DNA from: UBA6115 sp050952935
Lineage (GTDB): Bacteria > Bacillota > Clostridia > Christensenellales > Aristaeellaceae
Assembly: GCA_050952935.1 (NCBI GenBank)
Contig: JBMNLS010000001.1
Coordinates: 620,001-684,000 of the forward strand
Length of the DNA stretch: 64,000 nucleotides
Direction: 5' to 3'
The notes beneath the pieces are model-generated. The model saw nothing but the letters and a program-made list of their open reading frames with translations. It was not told the origin of the DNA and searched no databases. The translations under genes and the position numbers were made by a program. Below, piece after piece: positions 34,043 to 43,266 of the stretch (position 1 is its first letter; each line of letters begins with the position of its first letter).

Positions 34043-35384
34043 GAGTACACTGAAGTTCGCAACTTTGCCCAGGGTGAGGAGGAATGGGCAAGCCACCGGG
34101 ACTCCGCTACAATGGATGTTGCATAGACATTCACAAGGAGGAGAACCCCAATGGCTCAAAGCAAGAATACCACGAATTTCGAAGGTTTACTATTCCAGTT
34201 CATGGACAGCCCTGATCCGATGCTCAGCATGCTGGAGTGGCTGTGCTCCAGGATGATGGAGGCGGAAGTATCCAGCAAGATTGGCGCCGACAAGCATGAA
34301 CAAAGCCAGGAAAGAACCAGTCACCGTTGTGGATTTCGTCCGCGTCGCTTGGATACCCGTGTTGGGACGATGTATCTCATGGTGCCCAAGGTGAGAAGCG
34401 GCGGCTACATCCCCTTCTTTGTTACCGAGCGCAAGCGCAGTGAAGCTGCCTTGATCCAGGTCATTCAAGAGGCCTATGTGCAGGGTGTATCGACCCGGAA
34501 GATTGAGAAACTGGCCAAGAGTTTGGGCATTGAAGGCATCTCCCGCAGCCAGGTGAGCGAGATGACCCAAGGGTTGAATGAGCAGGCTGAAGAGTTCCGC
34601 AACCGTCCGCTGACGTCCAATGCCTACCCGGTGCTGTGGGTGGATGCGCTGTATGAGAAAGTACGCTACGCCGGCCGTGTGGTGAGCATGGCCATCCTGC
34701 TGGTTTGCGGTGTGAGCGAAGAGGGCAAGCGGGAAGTGCTGGCGATCGAACCGATGCTGGAAGAATCGAGGGAAAGCTACAAACAGTTGTTTGAGAAGCT
34801 GAAGGAGCGTGGGTTGACCAAACCATCCCTGATCGTCTCAGATGCGCACAGAGGCTTGGTGGCGGCGATTGGGGAGTGTTTTCCCGGGGCCAGTTGGCAG
34901 CGGTGCAAGGTGCATTTCATGCGGAACGTCCTGGTTCATGTCCCACACAAGGAGAAGGAACGCTTCGCCGGTCTTCTAAAAGGGATCTGGATGACAGCAG
35001 ATCCGGCAACGGCAAAGCAGCGGGCTCGGGACTTGGCGGATCAGTACAGAGAAAAGTGTCCCAAGGCGGTGGAAACGCTGGAAGAAGGCCTTGAGGATGC
35101 GCTGACTTTTCTGGCATTTCCCAAATTGGATGCCAGAAAAGTCAGCTCCAACAACATGCTGGAGCGGCTGAACAAGGAGATCCGGCGGCGAACCAGGGTG
35201 GTCGGCATCTTCCCCAACCCGGAGTCCTATCTGCGGTTGGTAACGATGTATCTGATGGAGTACTCGGAAGACTGGTCAGTGACCAGGTCGTACCTGAGCG
35301 ATAAATCGCTTCGATCACTCAACCACCAGGCAGCATGACATGGTGAGCGGAGTTCAAAGTTGCGAACTTAATTTGACAGTACCC
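34043..35384 (+). mobile_element. IS256-family insertion sequence
   Basis: Bounded by inverted repeats whose common core is AAGTTCGCAACTTTG at 34053-34067 and its complement at 35355-35369; the outer ends carry GTAC. Edges are approximate because outer spacing differs (8 against 13 bases). It contains one complete transposase gene and sits between the radical SAM gene and the polysaccharide cluster. Confidence 0.8.
34151..35338 (+). CDS. IS256-family transposase
   Basis: 395 residues, full length for the family. The DDE residues are seen in PVLWVDALYEKVR, IVSDAHRGLVAAI and NMLERLNKEIRRRTRVVGIFPN; GASWQRCKVHFMRN is the conserved zinc-like segment. ATG 34151 has AAGGAGGAG upstream. It appears intact. 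Confidence 0.95.
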   Translation: MAQSKNTTNFEGLLFQFMDSPDPMLSMLEWLCSRMMEAEVSSKIGADKHEQSQERTSHRCGFRPRRLDTRVGTMYLMVPKVRSGGYIPFFVTERKRSEAALIQVIQEAYVQGVSTRKIEKLAKSLGIEGISRSQVSEMTQGLNEQAEEFRNRPLTSNAYPVLWVDALYEKVRYAGRVVSMAILLVCGVSEEGKREVLAIEPMLEESRESYKQLFEKLKERGLTKPSLIVSDAHRGLVAAIGECFPGASWQRCKVHFMRNVLVHVPHKEKERFAGLLKGIWMTADPATAKQRARDLADQYREKCPKAVETLEEGLEDALTFLAFPKLDARKVSSNNMLERLNKEIRRRTRVVGIFPNPESYLRLVTMYLMEYSEDWSVTRSYLSDKSLRSLNHQAA

Positions 35385-35403
35385 CAATGGTTTGTGCTAT
35401 AAT
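35373..35403 (+). promoter_or_regulatory. Possible hybrid promoter at the IS256 right end
   Basis: TTGACA (35373-35378) lies in the IS terminus and TATAAT (35398-35403, with an extended TGC before it) in the flanking DNA, with a 19-base spacer. The extended -10 may offset the long spacer. It would read into the polysaccharide cluster. Confidence 0.55.
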
Positions 35404-35438
35404 TTTACTTGTACATTACATGTTTCCAGGAGGGCTTG

Positions 35439-35681
35439 ATGAATTCTTTTTACCGGTCAACCGGGAAGCGGATCATAGACTTGGTTCTGTCAGGAGTGGG
35501 CACCATTGTGCTCGCGCCTGATGTGCTTTTTAGTACGGTTATGATTCTATTTAACAGAGAGGATCCCCATAGAGTCAACGGCGAAGTTCAATCCAATGCC
35601 CTGAAAGAGGTCTTTTTGCATAATGAGATTGCATCGCCTATTTCCGACAGGACTATCTGCCCTCTGATTGAAGCGACTTGA
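35439..35681 (+). pseudogene. N-terminal fragment of a bacterial sugar transferase
   Basis: The start (ATG 35439, CAGGAGGG upstream) and the first about 40 residues (KRIIDLVLSGVGTIVLAP, then a hydrophobic stretch) match the membrane anchor of undecaprenyl-phosphate sugar transferases. Homology ends near FNREDPH and the frame stops after about 80 residues, where a full protein has 200 or more. An intact sugar transferase lies at 36956, so this is likely a remnant of an exchanged cluster. Confidence 0.7.
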
Positions 35682-35756
35682 TTGTTTATATCAGAGTATA
35701 GTATTATCCCAAATTGCGAATTCTTTCGCTCCACAACTTAGCAGGAGGACGCACCA

Positions 35757-36959
35757 ATGATTCCATTCTCTCCACCAGATATCTCAGATGTCGAGATAAA
35801 CCTTGTTACCGAGGCGCTGAAGTCAGGCTGGATTACTACAGGACCTATGACAAAACGTCTCGAGAAAGAGGTGGCTGAGTATTGTGGTGCATCCAGATGT
35901 GTATGCCTCAACTCGGCAACAGCTGGTTTGGAACTGGCGCTGAGATTGTTGGAGATAGGACCAGGGGATGAAGTGATTACTTCAGCCTACACTTACACTG
36001 CTTCCGCTTCTGTAATCGAGCACGTTGGAGCAAAAATTGTTCTTGTGGACACGAAATTCGATTCATTTGAAATGGACTATTCTGCTCTTGCGGACAGCAT
36101 AACTGAGAAAACGAAAGTCATCATCCCTGTTGATATAGGCGGCGTTCCCTGCGATTATGATGCATTATATGCTGCCATCGAATCAAAGAAACACCTTTAT
36201 CGCCCAAGCAATGATTTACAGGCTGTGTATGGGAAACCGGTTGTCATTGCTGATGCTGCCCATTCTTTCGGATCAACATATAAAGGCAAACGTACCGGTG
36301 TATTCGCAGAATTCAACGTGTTTTCGTTCCATGCTGTTAAGAACTTCACTACTGCTGAAGGTGGAGCCGTGACCTGGGTAGATAGGGAAGGTATCGACAG
36401 TGATGATCTTTATCATCGCTTCCAGCTGTTGAGCCTTCATGGACAAAACAAAGATGCACTTGCTAAAACGCAGGTTGGTTCCTGGGAATATGACATTGTG
36501 ATTCCAGGCTACAAATGCAATCTTACCGATGTTGCGGCAGCGATTGGTCTTGGTCAAATGCAGCGCTTTGACGGCTTACTGAAGCGTCGCCTCGAGATAT
36601 ACGACCAATATGCCAAGGTAATGGACGAATTGGGAGTATTATATCTGCATCAAGTTGATGAGCGATATCAGGGCAATGCCCATCTGTTCCTTTGCCGCTT
36701 GCCAGGCTTCAACGAAGAAATGCGGAACGAGTTCATTCAAGTCATGGCAGAGCAAGGGGTCTCGTGCAATGTCCACTACAAGCCGTTGCCAATGATGACT
36801 GCCTACCGAACTATGGGATTTCGTGTTGAGGATTTTCCTGCTGCTTATAATCAATACTGCAATGAGGTTACGCTACCACTGCACACACTGTTAAGCGATG
36901 ATGACGTAAACACTGTGTTGAGTGCTTTTCGTAAAGCGATGGAGGCTATAAAATCTTGA
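35757..36959 (+). CDS. DegT/DnrJ/EryC1/StrS family aminotransferase
   Basis: 400 residues. A PLP-dependent sugar aminotransferase that adds an amino group to a nucleotide-linked keto-sugar. The PLP Lys is in FSFHAVKNFTTAEGG, the Asp in VIADAAHSFGS, and the substrate-side motif is NLTDVAAAIGLGQ. ATG 35757 has AGGAGG upstream. It is the first intact gene of the polysaccharide cluster and overlaps the sugar transferase start by four bases. Confidence 0.93.
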   Translation: MIPFSPPDISDVEINLVTEALKSGWITTGPMTKRLEKEVAEYCGASRCVCLNSATAGLELALRLLEIGPGDEVITSAYTYTASASVIEHVGAKIVLVDTKFDSFEMDYSALADSITEKTKVIIPVDIGGVPCDYDALYAAIESKKHLYRPSNDLQAVYGKPVVIADAAHSFGSTYKGKRTGVFAEFNVFSFHAVKNFTTAEGGAVTWVDREGIDSDDLYHRFQLLSLHGQNKDALAKTQVGSWEYDIVIPGYKCNLTDVAAAIGLGQMQRFDGLLKRRLEIYDQYAKVMDELGVLYLHQVDERYQGNAHLFLCRLPGFNEEMRNEFIQVMAEQGVSCNVHYKPLPMMTAYRTMGFRVEDFPAAYNQYCNEVTLPLHTLLSDDDVNTVLSAFRKAMEAIKS

Positions 36960-37654
36960 TCTTGCGCAAGTGGGAAGACCTCCCAGAGCAGATGCAAAAC
37001 GATGTTGTTAGGCCGTATTATGACCATCTGCGCACGAAGAGATATCAAATCCTCATAAAACGACTGTTCGATATTCTCGCGTCAATTACTCTGCTAGTGC
37101 TATTGTCTCCAGTGCTGATTGCAGTCTCAGTAGTTATCGTCCTGCAAAGTGGCAGACCTATTTTTTTCAGACAGAAGAGAGTCACGTTGTATGGCCGAGA
37201 GTTTCGAATCTTCAAATTCCGGACTATGGTGGCAGATGCTCAAACAAGGGGTCCTCAACTTACCACAAAGGACGATGATCGCATAACCTCAATCGGCAAG
37301 AGGTTGCGAGACAGGCGTTTGGATGAGATACCACAACTGTTCAACATCTTGCTGGGTGATATGTCCTTTGTTGGTACACGGCCAGAAGTGCCGCGTTTTG
37401 TGGAATTATATACACCTGAAATGTTAGCGACACTTCTTCTGCCTGCCGGGTTAACTTCGGTGGCCAGTATCCAGTTCAAAGATGAGAATGCTATGTATGC
37501 TCTACATCCAGAACAGGATCAAGACACAGCGTATGTCCGCTTCATATTGCCGCGCAAAATGGAGCATAACTTAAAGGCACTGGCTAGATTTTCGTTGATG
37601 TCAGATGCCAAGGTGCTCTTTGATACATTTATATCTGTTCTGCTCAAAACTTGA
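36956..37654 (+). CDS. Initiating undecaprenyl-phosphate sugar phosphotransferase
   Basis: 232 residues. A hydrophobic anchor (about 40-66) is followed by the catalytic domain: GRPIFFRQKRVTLYGREFRIFKFRTM, RLDEIPQLFNILLGDMSFVGTRPEVPRFV. It transfers a sugar-phosphate to the lipid carrier to start repeat-unit assembly at the membrane. The start is TTG 36956 within the upstream stop (TTGA), with GGAGG 11 bases earlier. It is the short, PglC-like single-anchor form. Confidence 0.92.
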   Translation: MILRKWEDLPEQMQNDVVRPYYDHLRTKRYQILIKRLFDILASITLLVLLSPVLIAVSVVIVLQSGRPIFFRQKRVTLYGREFRIFKFRTMVADAQTRGPQLTTKDDDRITSIGKRLRDRRLDEIPQLFNILLGDMSFVGTRPEVPRFVELYTPEMLATLLLPAGLTSVASIQFKDENAMYALHPEQDQDTAYVRFILPRKMEHNLKALARFSLMSDAKVLFDTFISVLLKT

Positions 37655-37672
37655 ATCAATTGGAGGTTTAGA

Positions 37673-38695
37673 TTGTCTGGAGATATCCTGCCGTTTGTAA
37701 GTGCCATGTTGGTGATGCGCAATGAAGAAGCTTTCATTAAAGGTGCACTTGGTTCGCTCTTGCAGCAAGACTACCCGTTTGACCGCTTTGAGATTTTGGT
37801 CATCGATGGCATGTCAGACGATGCTTCTATCAGTATGGCTGAGGAGACGGTTAAGGAGCATAAGAGTCGACATGGCGGTATTTCTCCTGAGGTTCGCTAC
37901 TTTCAGAATCCGGATAAATTGCTTGCTGCTGGCTGGAACCTTGGCATTAAAGAAAGCAAGGGAGACTTGCTAGTACGAATTGACGCACATGCTGCTGCAG
38001 AAAGAGATTTTATTTCCTCGGCTGTACGAGTGATGCAGCAGCAGCCACAGGCATCCTGTGTAGGAGGCGTACTCACATCGATGCCTTCTTCCCCAGAGGG
38101 GGAGCTGGTTGCCCATGCACTTTCCTCTCCCTTTGGTGTTGGCAATTCCCGCTTTCGTATCAGCGGTAAGCCTGGAGTTGTGGACACGGTGGCCTTTGGC
38201 CTATATCGTAAGGAGATCTTTCAGCTAGCTGGTCCTTTCAATGAATCACTTAGACGCAATCAGGACAACGATATGCACGGCCGCATCCGGGATGCTGGGG
38301 GTATTTTTTGGTTTGACCCCAGCATCCGCTCCACCTATTTCACAAGGGGCACCGTAAGGGGCATGATGAAGCAGGCTTTCGGAAATGGCAAGTGGAATGC
38401 AGTCCTTCTGAGAAAACGGCCTCAAGCGTTGTCGCTACGCCACCTGATTCCATTTTTCTTTGTGTGCTCACTGATATTGTTGATTCTCTTGACCATTCTG
38501 CATCCCATATTCGGTTGGTTGTGCCTGGCGGCCCTCCTCATGCACTTGTCATTAGGTGTATATTTTGCACTTAAAAAGGTGAGAGGCATCAAACGGGTGC
38601 TCACATTATATGGTATTTTCTTGTTGCTACACCTCTCCTACGGCACCGGCACCACACTGGGACTTCTGTCTCCGCTTCCTAAGGGGGTGAGATAG
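37673..38695 (+). CDS. Glycosyltransferase family 2
   Basis: 340 residues. The GT-A core opens with VSAMLVMRNEEAFIKGALGSLLQQDYP and carries the nucleotide-binding VIDGMSDDAS; VRIDAHA is the DXD-like site and NQDNDMHGRI the acceptor-side region. Two C-terminal membrane segments (about 262-320) suggest membrane attachment. The start is TTG 37673 with GGAGG upstream. It is followed directly by the beta-propeller gene (TAG-ATG adjacent). Confidence 0.9.
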   Translation: MSGDILPFVSAMLVMRNEEAFIKGALGSLLQQDYPFDRFEILVIDGMSDDASISMAEETVKEHKSRHGGISPEVRYFQNPDKLLAAGWNLGIKESKGDLLVRIDAHAAAERDFISSAVRVMQQQPQASCVGGVLTSMPSSPEGELVAHALSSPFGVGNSRFRISGKPGVVDTVAFGLYRKEIFQLAGPFNESLRRNQDNDMHGRIRDAGGIFWFDPSIRSTYFTRGTVRGMMKQAFGNGKWNAVLLRKRPQALSLRHLIPFFFVCSLILLILLTILHPIFGWLCLAALLMHLSLGVYFALKKVRGIKRVLTLYGIFLLLHLSYGTGTTLGLLSPLPKGVR

Positions 38696-39946
38696 ATGTC
38701 TGCAAAAACCATGCTTATCTCAACCTTGAACAGGTTTCCAGCACTGAAACGCATTATCAAGGACCTATACCAGTTTTCTGGCAATTTTTTCAGTGACAAA
38801 AAGTCTTGGCCAAACAGCATTGTACAAGTTTCTTCGAAAGATTCAGAGCATTTGTTTGGCTATTACGATAAGACCCCTTGGGATAGTCTGAGTGAGTCGA
38901 TGATTTACTTGCGTGTGTCCGGCGCAAATAAGCAATTTGCGTCTGAGAATCCTGCTGATATTGTATTGCGCAGCAAAGAAGGGAAAGAAAAAGCAATTGC
39001 CAGCACTCGTGCATGGAATGTGCAGCAGGGCTGTATGCTTCAATGGTATGCAAAGCGGGATGATGAAATATTGTTCAATGACTTTCGCGATGGCAGTTAT
39101 TGCAGCGTTGTTAAGAACATTCAGACCGGCGAGGAACGGAAATTGGCAATGCCTGTTTATTCAGTGAGCGAGGACGGTAAAACTGCCCTTACTCTGGATT
39201 TTTCCCGTTTGCACACCTTAAGACCAGGCTATGGCTATTGTAATCTTGATGATAAAACTCGGAGGCAGACTGTCCCCGATGGGCCTGCAATATATCGATT
39301 GGACTTGGTCAGCAACAGCTTGCATCCCCTTTATACCTATGCACAATTAGCGGCCTTATCGCCCAAGCCCACCATGGAAGGTGCATATCACAAGGTAAAC
39401 CACATCATGATCAGCCCCTCTGGCAAGGCATTCATGTTCCTTCATCGCTGGATTCTTAATGGCCGCAAGTATGATCGGATGCTTTGTGCACCATCCGACG
39501 GTTGCAGCGAGCCAAAAATTCTGTTGGATGAAGATATGGTTTCCCACAGCAATTGGAAAGACGAGAACACCATTATCAGCTATGCCAATGCCCTAGGCAA
39601 AGGAGCAGGCTATTACTTGGTGGATGTGCCAACAGGACAGATTACTGATTTGTCTTCGTTCTTCCCCAAGGAAGATGGTCATCCTTCCTATTCGCCTGAC
39701 AGGCGTTATGTCATAACCGATACCTATCCCAGCCTGAAGCGCAAGCAATCTCTTTTTCTGGTCGACATGGAAAAACAGGAGAAACGCGCTATCGCCTCTG
39801 TTTATGCCAACATACGATATCGAAACGAAACCCGTTGTGATCTGCATCCCCGCTGGTCTCCCAATGGCCGGAAGGTTTGTTTTGATGGCTCCCTTACAGG
39901 AAGACGTCAGGTGTATGCAATCGAACTTGAAGAGGAGATCAAATGA
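38696..39946 (+). CDS. Beta-propeller-like protein of the polysaccharide cluster
   Basis: 416 residues. Repeated blades with TolB/WD-type features are seen: MISPSGKAFMFLHRW, GHPSYSPDRRYVITDTYPS and LHPRWSPNGRKVCFDGSLTGRRQVYAIEL. HLFGYYDKTPWD near the start is typical of a family often found beside glycosyltransferases. No signal peptide is apparent. It may bind or process glycan, which is inference. The stop overlaps the next glycosyltransferase by four bases. Confidence 0.75.
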   Translation: MSAKTMLISTLNRFPALKRIIKDLYQFSGNFFSDKKSWPNSIVQVSSKDSEHLFGYYDKTPWDSLSESMIYLRVSGANKQFASENPADIVLRSKEGKEKAIASTRAWNVQQGCMLQWYAKRDDEILFNDFRDGSYCSVVKNIQTGEERKLAMPVYSVSEDGKTALTLDFSRLHTLRPGYGYCNLDDKTRRQTVPDGPAIYRLDLVSNSLHPLYTYAQLAALSPKPTMEGAYHKVNHIMISPSGKAFMFLHRWILNGRKYDRMLCAPSDGCSEPKILLDEDMVSHSNWKDENTIISYANALGKGAGYYLVDVPTGQITDLSSFFPKEDGHPSYSPDRRYVITDTYPSLKRKQSLFLVDMEKQEKRAIASVYANIRYRNETRCDLHPRWSPNGRKVCFDGSLTGRRQVYAIELEEEIK

Positions 39947-40938
39947 ACAAACACACACCGCTTGTTAGTCTAATTATCCCAGTATATAATGTCGCTCCCT
40001 ACTTGGCCCGCTGTCTGGATTCCGTCGCACAACAGGACTACGATAATTTGGAAGTTCTGCTTATTGATGACTGTTCAACGGATGAAAGCCTCTCCCTTGT
40101 GCAGGAATATATCAAGGACAAGCCACTTTTCACGGTGTTTACCCACGACCGAAACAAAGGTCTCAGCGGAGCCAGAAACACTGGTTTGAATGCAGCAAAG
40201 GGTGAATACATTGTTTTTCTGGACAGCGATGACTGGGTAGAAAAGGACTATGTTTCTGCCATGGTTCAGGAAGCGCTTATCTCTGGGGCAGAGGTTGTAG
40301 CTTGCGGCTATGATCATGTGTATGACAACGGCGCTGTACAGTCCGCCAACCCCTTTGGCAATCTCACTACTGAGTCGAACCACAGGAGCAAGGTAGCGCT
40401 GATGCGCAACCATGCGGTGACCCGTTTGTATCAACTAGAGCTTTTTACCCGGACAGGCTTACAGTTTGCAGAGGAGTTTATGAGGGCAGCAGAAATGGCA
40501 ACCACCATCCCGTTGCTATCATATGCTAACAAAATTGCCATCATCAACAGGCCTTTGTATCACTATTATCAACGGAAGAGTTCAAGGTCTAATGAAAACA
40601 CCAAAAAACGCAGCTTTGAGTTCATCAACGAGGTGCTTTCAGTAATGGCGCAATCTTTCAACAAGGGCTTTGAAAAAGAGCTGGAAGCACACCAGATCAT
40701 GGAGGTGCTCTACTCAAAAGTCATGCTGGAACTGACCACCTCACATTCGTTGCGGGACATCAAAAATGGAATAAAGTCGTTTGTAAACCAACACCCTGAT
40801 TGGGAGTCGAACCCCTATCTGGCACAATTCCCTTCCATCAAGCGCAGATTCATCCTCAGCAGCGGCAGGCAACAGCTACTTCTGATCTGGGCCCTTACAA
40901 AGTTCAGAAATTTTCTGCTAAAGGCAAAAATTAGGTAA
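39943..40938 (+). CDS. Glycosyltransferase family 2
   Basis: 331 residues. A typical GT2 start (VSLIIPVYNVAPYLARCLDSVAQQDYDNLEVLLIDDCSTDES), GLSGARNTGLNAAKGEYIVFLDSDDW with the DXD, then a variable C-terminal acceptor region. It adds a sugar to the lipid-linked repeat unit on the cytoplasmic face. It is translationally coupled to the preceding gene (ATGA overlap). Confidence 0.93.
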   Translation: MNKHTPLVSLIIPVYNVAPYLARCLDSVAQQDYDNLEVLLIDDCSTDESLSLVQEYIKDKPLFTVFTHDRNKGLSGARNTGLNAAKGEYIVFLDSDDWVEKDYVSAMVQEALISGAEVVACGYDHVYDNGAVQSANPFGNLTTESNHRSKVALMRNHAVTRLYQLELFTRTGLQFAEEFMRAAEMATTIPLLSYANKIAIINRPLYHYYQRKSSRSNENTKKRSFEFINEVLSVMAQSFNKGFEKELEAHQIMEVLYSKVMLELTTSHSLRDIKNGIKSFVNQHPDWESNPYLAQFPSIKRRFILSSGRQQLLLIWALTKFRNFLLKAKIR

Positions 40939-40944
40939 AGCAAG

Positions 40945-43266
40945 ATGAGCAAAGATAGGAATGAGTTTATTACAAAACTGCTGCTGATCGGTTTGGCAGT
41001 GGCCATGCCTTTGGGAGAAGGAATCAACCGATATGTACCGCATTTTTCTCTGGCCTATGTTGTTTTGGGGGCTCTGCTGCTGCTGTTTCTTGTCCTTAGT
41101 CGCCTGCATGCAAAAAAACAGTCTGATCTTCCTACTCAAGCCAAGTCGCATATGCCTTTGGGCATTATGCTATATCTTGTTCTCATTTTGATAGTTGCTG
41201 CATTCTCCATCCTGCGACTGATTTCAGACCGAAGCATTGGCATCGGAGCGACAATCAAAACGCCATTGTTCATGCTTATTTCAGGGGCGATGGTGTTCGT
41301 TTTATCAAAAAAGCACGAGCATCTGTTTGCGTTCTTCGCTTTTTTCTGCCTGGTTTTTCTTCTGTCAGTATTTGTCTTCGGCAATCAATTGGAAAACAAT
41401 GGACTCATCCGGTACATGGGTACTTTTGCGGACCCAAACACCATGGCGCGAGATGCAATGTTTGCTGTGATGGCTTCATTGCTCCTAATCGTTTCAGGCA
41501 GATTACGCCTTTTGGGATTCGTTTCGCTTACACTGTCTTTGTTGGCTGTTTACCTGTCCGGCTCTCGTGGACCTCTGCTGGGTCTCCTGGTAGCTATGAC
41601 CTACTTGGCACTACCCACATTTAATAAAAAGCATCTCCGCTTTCTGGTGGCTGGAGTATTTCTTATGTTGCTCCTATTGGCTCTAAACTATGAGATTTTT
41701 GCGGATAGCAAGCTCTACACTTGGCTGGAACGTGTCTTCGTAGGGAATTCGCAAGCTAGCTCTCTGGTTGACAACCTGCGCTTCCGGATCTGGGGGGACT
41801 ATTTGTCTCAAGCGGGTCGCTTTCTCTGGACAGGAATGGATCCCAGGCACTATACAGAGATTTCAACTCATGTAACTCATAATTCCATCCTCGATTTTTT
41901 CGTTACCTATGGGTTGTTACCTGCCATGTTATATTTGTCTATTTTGGGTGTCATTGTGTTCAAAAAGCCATCAAAACTTGTTGTATCTAAAGTGCGCATA
42001 TATCGATGGCTCAAGGCGATTGCCTTAGGCTTTATCGTGTCTGACCTATTTGTCGATTCGGCAAACATGAGAAGCGGTTGGTTTGGTCTTGCATTAGGTT
42101 TGATGGCAGTATATGCACCATTAACTACTACAAAAGCAGACAAGAGAACCCGGCTTTTGATTATCAGACGTGACACTGGCAATTTTGGTGGTATTGAGCA
42201 TCAAATCTCATATTTAATCACAGAATTGAAAAAACTGAGCATTGATGTCTTTTTCGTCAGTAACCGGGACGGTTCCAAGCTTTTTGACCACTCAAAGGAA
42301 CATGCCTTTTGTGCAGACAAATTGCCGCTAGGTTTGAACATCAAGAATGTTCTTGGGCTGAGGCGCTACTGCCGTCGGCATCAGATTGACATCATTCAAA
42401 GCCACATGTTCAAAGAGAGTTTCTTAGCCCGTCTTGTTAGGTTGTGGAATCCAGATTTGAAGCATGTTTTCCGTGTGCATACTTACATTGACTGTTCTCA
42501 CATCTCATCATGGAAAAAAAATCTATATCATTTTGTGAGTTGGCTTAGTGATGGCTTGGTGGATGCTTATGTGTCCATCAACAATTTCAACATCATTGAA
42601 TTGCGAAACCGGACCCGCATCTCCCGAAAAAAAATTCATCATGTCCACAACGCAGTGCCCGCTCTGGGCGCCCCGGATGATTTGAAATCCCGACCCTGGC
42701 CCAACAACAAATTGGCCATGATAGCCAATTTTGTCGTGGGCAAAGGTCACAACGTCTTGTTGGAAGGTTTGTCCATCCTAAAAGAAAAAGGATTGCACTT
42801 TGAAGCGCACCTGATAGGTGGGCAGAGCGACCTGGGTGGTACCCTTGATGCAGTTCAAAAACAGGCAGATGAACTGGGCTTGACGCAGGATCTGGTGTTT
42901 ACGGGCTTTGTCTCCGATGTGAAAGCAGAACTCGATCAAGTCAGTATCGTGGTGCTTCCCTCCGACAGCGAGGGCACACCCAATTGTCTGCTGGAAGCGA
43001 TGTCATTAAAAAAGCTTGTGGTAGCTTCGGATGTTGGTGGTGTTGGAGAGTTCATTCACGACGGTATCAGCGGCATTCTTCACACACCCCGCTCGCCTCA
43101 GGGTTTTGCTCATGCGCTTCTCAAAGCCCATGAGCTGAGCGGAGAGGAGATGCGCAAGATATGTGAACAGGGATATAACTCCTGGACCGATTTCAGTCTC
43201 AACAGAACTTCGACAGGCTTGGTCCAGGTTTACGAGAGCCTATTGGCCACAAAGGTGCGCACATGA
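40945..43266 (+). CDS. Fusion: Wzy/O-antigen-ligase-like membrane protein plus GT4 glycosyltransferase
   Basis: 773 residues. The first about 390 form about ten membrane segments with the Wzy/WaaL-type motifs SGSRGPLLGLLVAMTYL and a periplasmic loop ending HNSILDFFVTYGLLPA. From about residue 400 a GT-B (GT4) glycosyltransferase follows: RRDTGNFGGIEHQISYL, HNAVPAL, and PSDSEGTPNCLLEAMSLKKLVVASDVGGVGE. The polymerase/ligase acts on the outer face and the GT4 on the cytoplasmic face, so the protein must carry both activities across the membrane. The frame is continuous, with no stop or shift at the junction. The RBS is weak. Confidence 0.85.
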   Translation: MSKDRNEFITKLLLIGLAVAMPLGEGINRYVPHFSLAYVVLGALLLLFLVLSRLHAKKQSDLPTQAKSHMPLGIMLYLVLILIVAAFSILRLISDRSIGIGATIKTPLFMLISGAMVFVLSKKHEHLFAFFAFFCLVFLLSVFVFGNQLENNGLIRYMGTFADPNTMARDAMFAVMASLLLIVSGRLRLLGFVSLTLSLLAVYLSGSRGPLLGLLVAMTYLALPTFNKKHLRFLVAGVFLMLLLLALNYEIFADSKLYTWLERVFVGNSQASSLVDNLRFRIWGDYLSQAGRFLWTGMDPRHYTEISTHVTHNSILDFFVTYGLLPAMLYLSILGVIVFKKPSKLVVSKVRIYRWLKAIALGFIVSDLFVDSANMRSGWFGLALGLMAVYAPLTTTKADKRTRLLIIRRDTGNFGGIEHQISYLITELKKLSIDVFFVSNRDGSKLFDHSKEHAFCADKLPLGLNIKNVLGLRRYCRRHQIDIIQSHMFKESFLARLVRLWNPDLKHVFRVHTYIDCSHISSWKKNLYHFVSWLSDGLVDAYVSINNFNIIELRNRTRISRKKIHHVHNAVPALGAPDDLKSRPWPNNKLAMIANFVVGKGHNVLLEGLSILKEKGLHFEAHLIGGQSDLGGTLDAVQKQADELGLTQDLVFTGFVSDVKAELDQVSIVVLPSDSEGTPNCLLEAMSLKKLVVASDVGGVGEFIHDGISGILHTPRSPQGFAHALLKAHELSGEEMRKICEQGYNSWTDFSLNRTSTGLVQVYESLLATKVRT

